Below are positions 60,807 through 64,000 of a stretch of 64,000 bases of DNA, piece after piece (positions within the stretch are counted from its first letter, which is position 1; every line of letters starts with the position of its first letter). This DNA is from JAAGZL01 sp050291365. Lineage in GTDB: Bacteria > Pseudomonadota > Gammaproteobacteria > Chromatiales > Chromatiaceae. Position numbers and translations under genes: made by a program. The DNA lies in the NCBI GenBank assembly GCA_050291365.1, contig JBNKJS010000027.1, positions 1 through 64,000 of the forward strand, in the 5' to 3' direction. Under the pieces are notes generated by a model, which made no database searches, was not told the origin of the DNA, and saw nothing but the letters and a program-made list of their open reading frames with translations.

Positions 60807-61595
60807 ATGCGTTATGCCGTAGGCGTTGAATATGATGGTACAAGCTTCCATGGATGGCAGATTCAGGTTGGCGTAAGAACCGTTCAAGAGCAGATTCAAA
60901 ATGCTCTGACGATAGTTGCAAATCATCCTGTTAAGGTTCAATGTGCTGGACGTACAGACACGGGTGTACATGCCTTTGGTCAGGTCATACATTTTGATTC
61001 AGACTCAAAGCGTAGCAATAGGAACTGGTTATTGGGGACAAATGTCAATCTTCCTGGCGATGTAAATATAAATTGGATTAAACAGGTGCAGGATGAATTT
61101 CACGCACGTTTTTCTGCAATAAGTCGTAGTTATAGATATGTAATATACAATGGGTTTACTCGTTCTTCTGTATGGCGTAATAGGGTTGTTTGGGAGCGAC
61201 GTCCCCTGGATTTAGCTCTTATGCAGATGGCAGCAGAGTCGCTGATCGGAACCCATGATTTTTCCTCTTTTCGGGCAATAGGCTGCCAAGCTAAAAGTCC
61301 GATACGAACCTTGAGTCGCCTGGAAATATCCAAAGATGGAGATATCATCTCTATTGAGCTCGAAGCGAATGCCTTTCTGCATCATATGGTAAGAAATATC
61401 GCTGGGGTCCTAATTTCTATAGGCTGTGGAGATAAGCCAGTAGACTGGGCCAGAGAGGTGCTTGAGCATAAGAATAGAACTCTTGGTGGTATTACCGCGC
61501 CACCTCAAGGGTTGTATCTTACTGGGGTAGGCTATCCTATAGAGTATGGGATTCCTGTCAGTGAACAAGATATAGACCATATATCACTGCTATAG
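60807..61595 (+). CDS. truA: TruA, tRNA pseudouridine(38-40) synthase
   Basis: It converts uridines 38-40 in the anticodon arm of many tRNAs to pseudouridine. The 262-residue protein starts MRYAVGVEYDGTSFHGWQIQ. The catalytic Asp is in CAGRTDTGVHAFGQV. FLHHMVRNIAGVLISIG is the conserved C-terminal element. Length is normal. It lies between fimV and an unrecognised gene, with trpF beyond, as in Pseudomonas-like order. Confidence 0.98.
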   Translation: MRYAVGVEYDGTSFHGWQIQVGVRTVQEQIQNALTIVANHPVKVQCAGRTDTGVHAFGQVIHFDSDSKRSNRNWLLGTNVNLPGDVNINWIKQVQDEFHARFSAISRSYRYVIYNGFTRSSVWRNRVVWERRPLDLALMQMAAESLIGTHDFSSFRAIGCQAKSPIRTLSRLEISKDGDIISIELEANAFLHHMVRNIAGVLISIGCGDKPVDWAREVLEHKNRTLGGITAPPQGLYLTGVGYPIEYGIPVSEQDIDHISLL

Positions 61596-61807
61596 AATCA
61601 GCAGGCCTAGAAAGAAAGCAATGGAAATCAGATAGGGTACAAAATATATTTAACAGCCATTCTGTTTATAGTTTCTATTTTTTTCTAAAAGCCAAGAAAA
61701 AATTCTGGAATCTATTAAACTTATTCATTACAGCATCGTTATTCAGATTATCCCTATAAATCGTGATGTAACAGTATGCAAGGTTCTTTTTATCAGGAGC
61801 TTATCAG

Positions 61808-63556
61808 ATGGATCAAAATTGTGATCTTTTCTTTCCTTTCCCAGAACAAAAAGAGGCTGATAGAGGCGAAATAAAACTAATCCTTGATATCTTTAATAAA
61901 ACGTTGAATGATCTTCCCTGGGGTAATCAAGAAAACGTTGCAAAAGCAATTTTCGATATCCTATACAAGTCAAATAAAATACAGTTTAAATGCGATGATC
62001 GCCTGACTCTGATAAAAAAGATAGAAGGCCCAGCTCTCCAGGTTGTTAACGGACTTAGGGATAAGATCAAGGACGTTACTGCGCCGATCGGACGTAATGA
62101 GGAAAGGTTTGCGAAAATACTGGTTGGAATCCACTATGAGCTTGCATTGGCATATCGTTGTTTGCTGGAGAAACAGCCAGTAAAACTCGTTTTGCGCAAT
62201 GTAGATAAGGATGTAACTGCAAATAATATCCGACTCGCTATATACCATTTAGGCGAGATATTACGAACAAAATACAGTGTGTTTTCTAACCCCAGTGGCA
62301 CAATTTGGAAATATGTCTATACGCTATTCATCTGCGCCTATAACCATCATATCCACAATGTCAGCTTGCCAGACTCAGGTTGGTGTAGATTTAACACCGT
62401 AGAGGACGTATTCAAATCAATTCTACTAATGTCAATAAGCTCACCTCTGACCATGAGGGGGAATGAGTTTAATGCGTTATATGATCTTGCACCTGACCTG
62501 GCACAATATATTGAGCTAGGAAAAATTAACTGTGGAGAAAATTATTCAGATTTAATGACGTTTAACCTATCTGGGACGGAGGCACCTAAGAAACAGTTTG
62601 CAACAGGTTGTGACTCTTGTAGTAACGCATCTAACTGTTTTACCGTTAGTACAACCCAGCTGCTTGATTATTTTGAGCGGCAGCAAGATATGATAGAGGA
62701 GAATGAACAGCCCACTCAGGTACAGAGGTTTCTAAATACTCAAGGCCAGTTTGAAAAGCTTAAGCGAAATCTTACCGGTTTCGAAAGATCTTGTGATTCA
62801 AAACGGACAAAGGGTGGAAGCTTTCTAGTAGAGTTGGTTGTAGGTTTCAGTGATGTCTATACGTTCTTGAGTAAAGGAGCAACAAAAGCAGCGGTTAACA
62901 AAGAACAGAATGATGCTTTAAGTGATACAGATTACTGGGAAACTACAGGTGAAGATACAATAAATGTTGAAGATATCGAGGCATGGACTACCACTGGAAT
63001 AATTAGGTCTGGTCTCCGTAAAACCATTTGCAAAGTAATAAATCATAGCAGTGGTGGCTATTGTCTCTACCTAGACGCCAGTGAAAGATTTCATTTGAGA
63101 GTAGGCGAGCTGGCGATAGTAAAGGAGTCAGGAAAAAGCGAATGGAATGTGGCTGTAATTATATGGGTGAGAGGGAATAAGAAAAGAGTAGATTTTGGGG
63201 TTAAGTTGTTAGAGGGCGTTGTGTCCACAGGTACACTTAAACCCGTTTATTCAAAAGGTACGGACATAAGCACAGAATGTCTGTTTTTGAAAACTGAATA
63301 TGGCGATGATGATAGTTCTATCAGGATCGTTACTGCATCTCCTGATATTTACAATGGAGATAAATTATTGGTCAACTATCATAATCATGAGTATCGGGTA
63401 ACAGTAATAAATACTGACTCCAAAACTAATGGTTATGTGGAATATATTTGCGACTGGAGTGATTCTGAAGAAGATGTAGCTAAGAACCAGAGCTCTAATC
63501 CTAAAGATGCTGTAGTGACTGAGTCTGATTTTGAGTCTATCTGGGATCAACTCTGA
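61808..63556 (+). CDS. Unrecognised 582-residue cytoplasmic protein, possibly PilZ-type
   Basis: A large soluble protein with no signal peptide or membrane helix. The N-terminal 130 residues (LPWGNQENVAKAIFDILYKSNKI, APIGRNEERFAKILVGIHYELALAYRCLL, read in parts) resemble a proteobacterial family, loosely annotated as molecular chaperone, that often carries C-terminal PilZ-like domains. The middle has CDSCSNASNCF, a Cys cluster. The C-terminal 180 residues look beta-rich (KVINHSSGGYCLYLDASERFHLRVGELAIVKE), like a PilZ barrel, but the RxxxR and DxSxxG motifs are not clear. With three c-di-GMP proteins and fimV in the window, a c-di-GMP effector role is a guess. It sits between truA and trpF. 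Confidence 0.7.
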   Translation: MDQNCDLFFPFPEQKEADRGEIKLILDIFNKTLNDLPWGNQENVAKAIFDILYKSNKIQFKCDDRLTLIKKIEGPALQVVNGLRDKIKDVTAPIGRNEERFAKILVGIHYELALAYRCLLEKQPVKLVLRNVDKDVTANNIRLAIYHLGEILRTKYSVFSNPSGTIWKYVYTLFICAYNHHIHNVSLPDSGWCRFNTVEDVFKSILLMSISSPLTMRGNEFNALYDLAPDLAQYIELGKINCGENYSDLMTFNLSGTEAPKKQFATGCDSCSNASNCFTVSTTQLLDYFERQQDMIEENEQPTQVQRFLNTQGQFEKLKRNLTGFERSCDSKRTKGGSFLVELVVGFSDVYTFLSKGATKAAVNKEQNDALSDTDYWETTGEDTINVEDIEAWTTTGIIRSGLRKTICKVINHSSGGYCLYLDASERFHLRVGELAIVKESGKSEWNVAVIIWVRGNKKRVDFGVKLLEGVVSTGTLKPVYSKGTDISTECLFLKTEYGDDDSSIRIVTASPDIYNGDKLLVNYHNHEYRVTVINTDSKTNGYVEYICDWSDSEEDVAKNQSSNPKDAVVTESDFESIWDQL

Positions 63557-63722
63557 CTTGTTTTGTTTGCAAATAGGAAAATAACTAGTAAAATCAATAA
63601 GAAAGGCGGTGCTGCGCTTAATATAAACGTAGTTGTATGTTGTTTTTTCTGCCAGCCCAATTCTACACTATTGCCTTATAGAGCTTTCTCAAATTCGGCC
63701 AATCCTGTATCTTTAGCGCCCT

Positions 63723-64000
63723 ATGAGAACCAGGGTTAAAATCTGTGGTATTACACGGCCCCAAGATGCGCAAGCAGCCATAAAATTTGGTGCGGATGCT
63801 CTGGGCCTGGTCTTTTATCCACCAAGTCCCAGGGCGGTGACAATCGAGCAGGCCAGGGAGATTGTGGCTGGATTAGCGCCTTATGTAACCGTGGTGGGAC
63901 TGTTTGTTAACGAGAATAGAGATAGTGTTGATGAAGTACTCTCCAAAGTGCGCATCGATCTATTGCAGTTCCATGGAGATGAAACACCTGAAGAGTGTAT
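63723..64000 (+). CDS. trpF: TrpF, phosphoribosylanthranilate isomerase (5' part, runs off the window)
   Basis: The third step of tryptophan synthesis. The visible 92 residues begin MRTRVKICGITRPQDAQAA, with the KICG motif carrying the catalytic Cys. GADALGLVFYPPSPRAV and LLQFHGDETPEEC follow, all family signatures. The stop lies beyond 64000. It follows the unrecognised gene by 166 bases. trpF after truA is a conserved order in gammaproteobacteria. Confidence 0.97.
   Translation, partial: MRTRVKICGITRPQDAQAAIKFGADALGLVFYPPSPRAVTIEQAREIVAGLAPYVTVVGLFVNENRDSVDEVLSKVRIDLLQFHGDETPEEC

Overview
The window is an ordinary bacterial chromosome segment of moderate GC. It comes from a gammaproteobacterium, most likely a facultatively anaerobic, sulfur-oxidizing relative of the Chromatiales/Sedimenticola type; this placement is an inference from gene content. 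Evidence is classic gammaproteobacterial gene order at both ends (tRNA-Val/tRNA-Asp-ppiD at the left; leuC-leuD-leuB-asd-fimV-truA-trpF at the right), an rhd-tusA-dsrE2 sulfur-carrier cluster, and the oxygen-independent ubiquinone genes ubiU, ubiV and ubiT.

Layout. 1-6.9 kb: tRNAs, the periplasmic-fold chaperone ppiD, fabI facing it, a peptide-type ABC solute-binding lipoprotein with one permease, and a rhodanese. 7-10.5 kb (minus strand): a cytochrome b-like membrane protein, an octaheme c-type cytochrome and an LCIB-type carbonic anhydrase in one likely operon, then an L,D-transpeptidase. 10.9-15.7 kb: a four-gene operon (Sel1-type membrane protein, secreted von Willebrand A protein, ABC ATPase, FtsX-like permease) that looks like the envelope part of a T6SS post-translational signalling module without the T6SS. 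15.9-16.2 kb: a frameshifted exonuclease pseudogene. 16.3-22.8 kb: yhcC-ubiU-ubiV and small conserved genes.

22.8-29.4 kb is the accessory part: palindrome cluster, a RAYT-type Y1 transposon, a second truncated copy of its end flanking a DUF4034 gene, other repeat termini, and two unrecognised proteins. 29.5-36.3 kb holds a hybrid histidine kinase, a glycosyltransferase, KDPG aldolase, cysG-ubiT, and rhd-tusA-dsrE2. 36.6-43.4 kb holds a PhnD-like binding protein coupled to a GGDEF/EAL protein, a MazG-like hydrolase with an ABC exporter, and a TolC-like protein.

43.5-64 kb: aroC, an MFS transporter, a large GGDEF/EAL response regulator, a thioesterase, an SLC13 permease, an HD-GYP protein, a LysR regulator divergent from leuCDB, then asd, fimV, truA, an unrecognised 582-residue protein, and the start of trpF. 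Two miniature inverted-repeat elements sit in the leuC-leuD and leuD-leuB gaps. No rRNA, CRISPR array, prophage or obvious defence system was seen. Three c-di-GMP turnover proteins (two GGDEF/EAL, one HD-GYP) lie in 15 kb, together with fimV, which suggests a surface-life programme.
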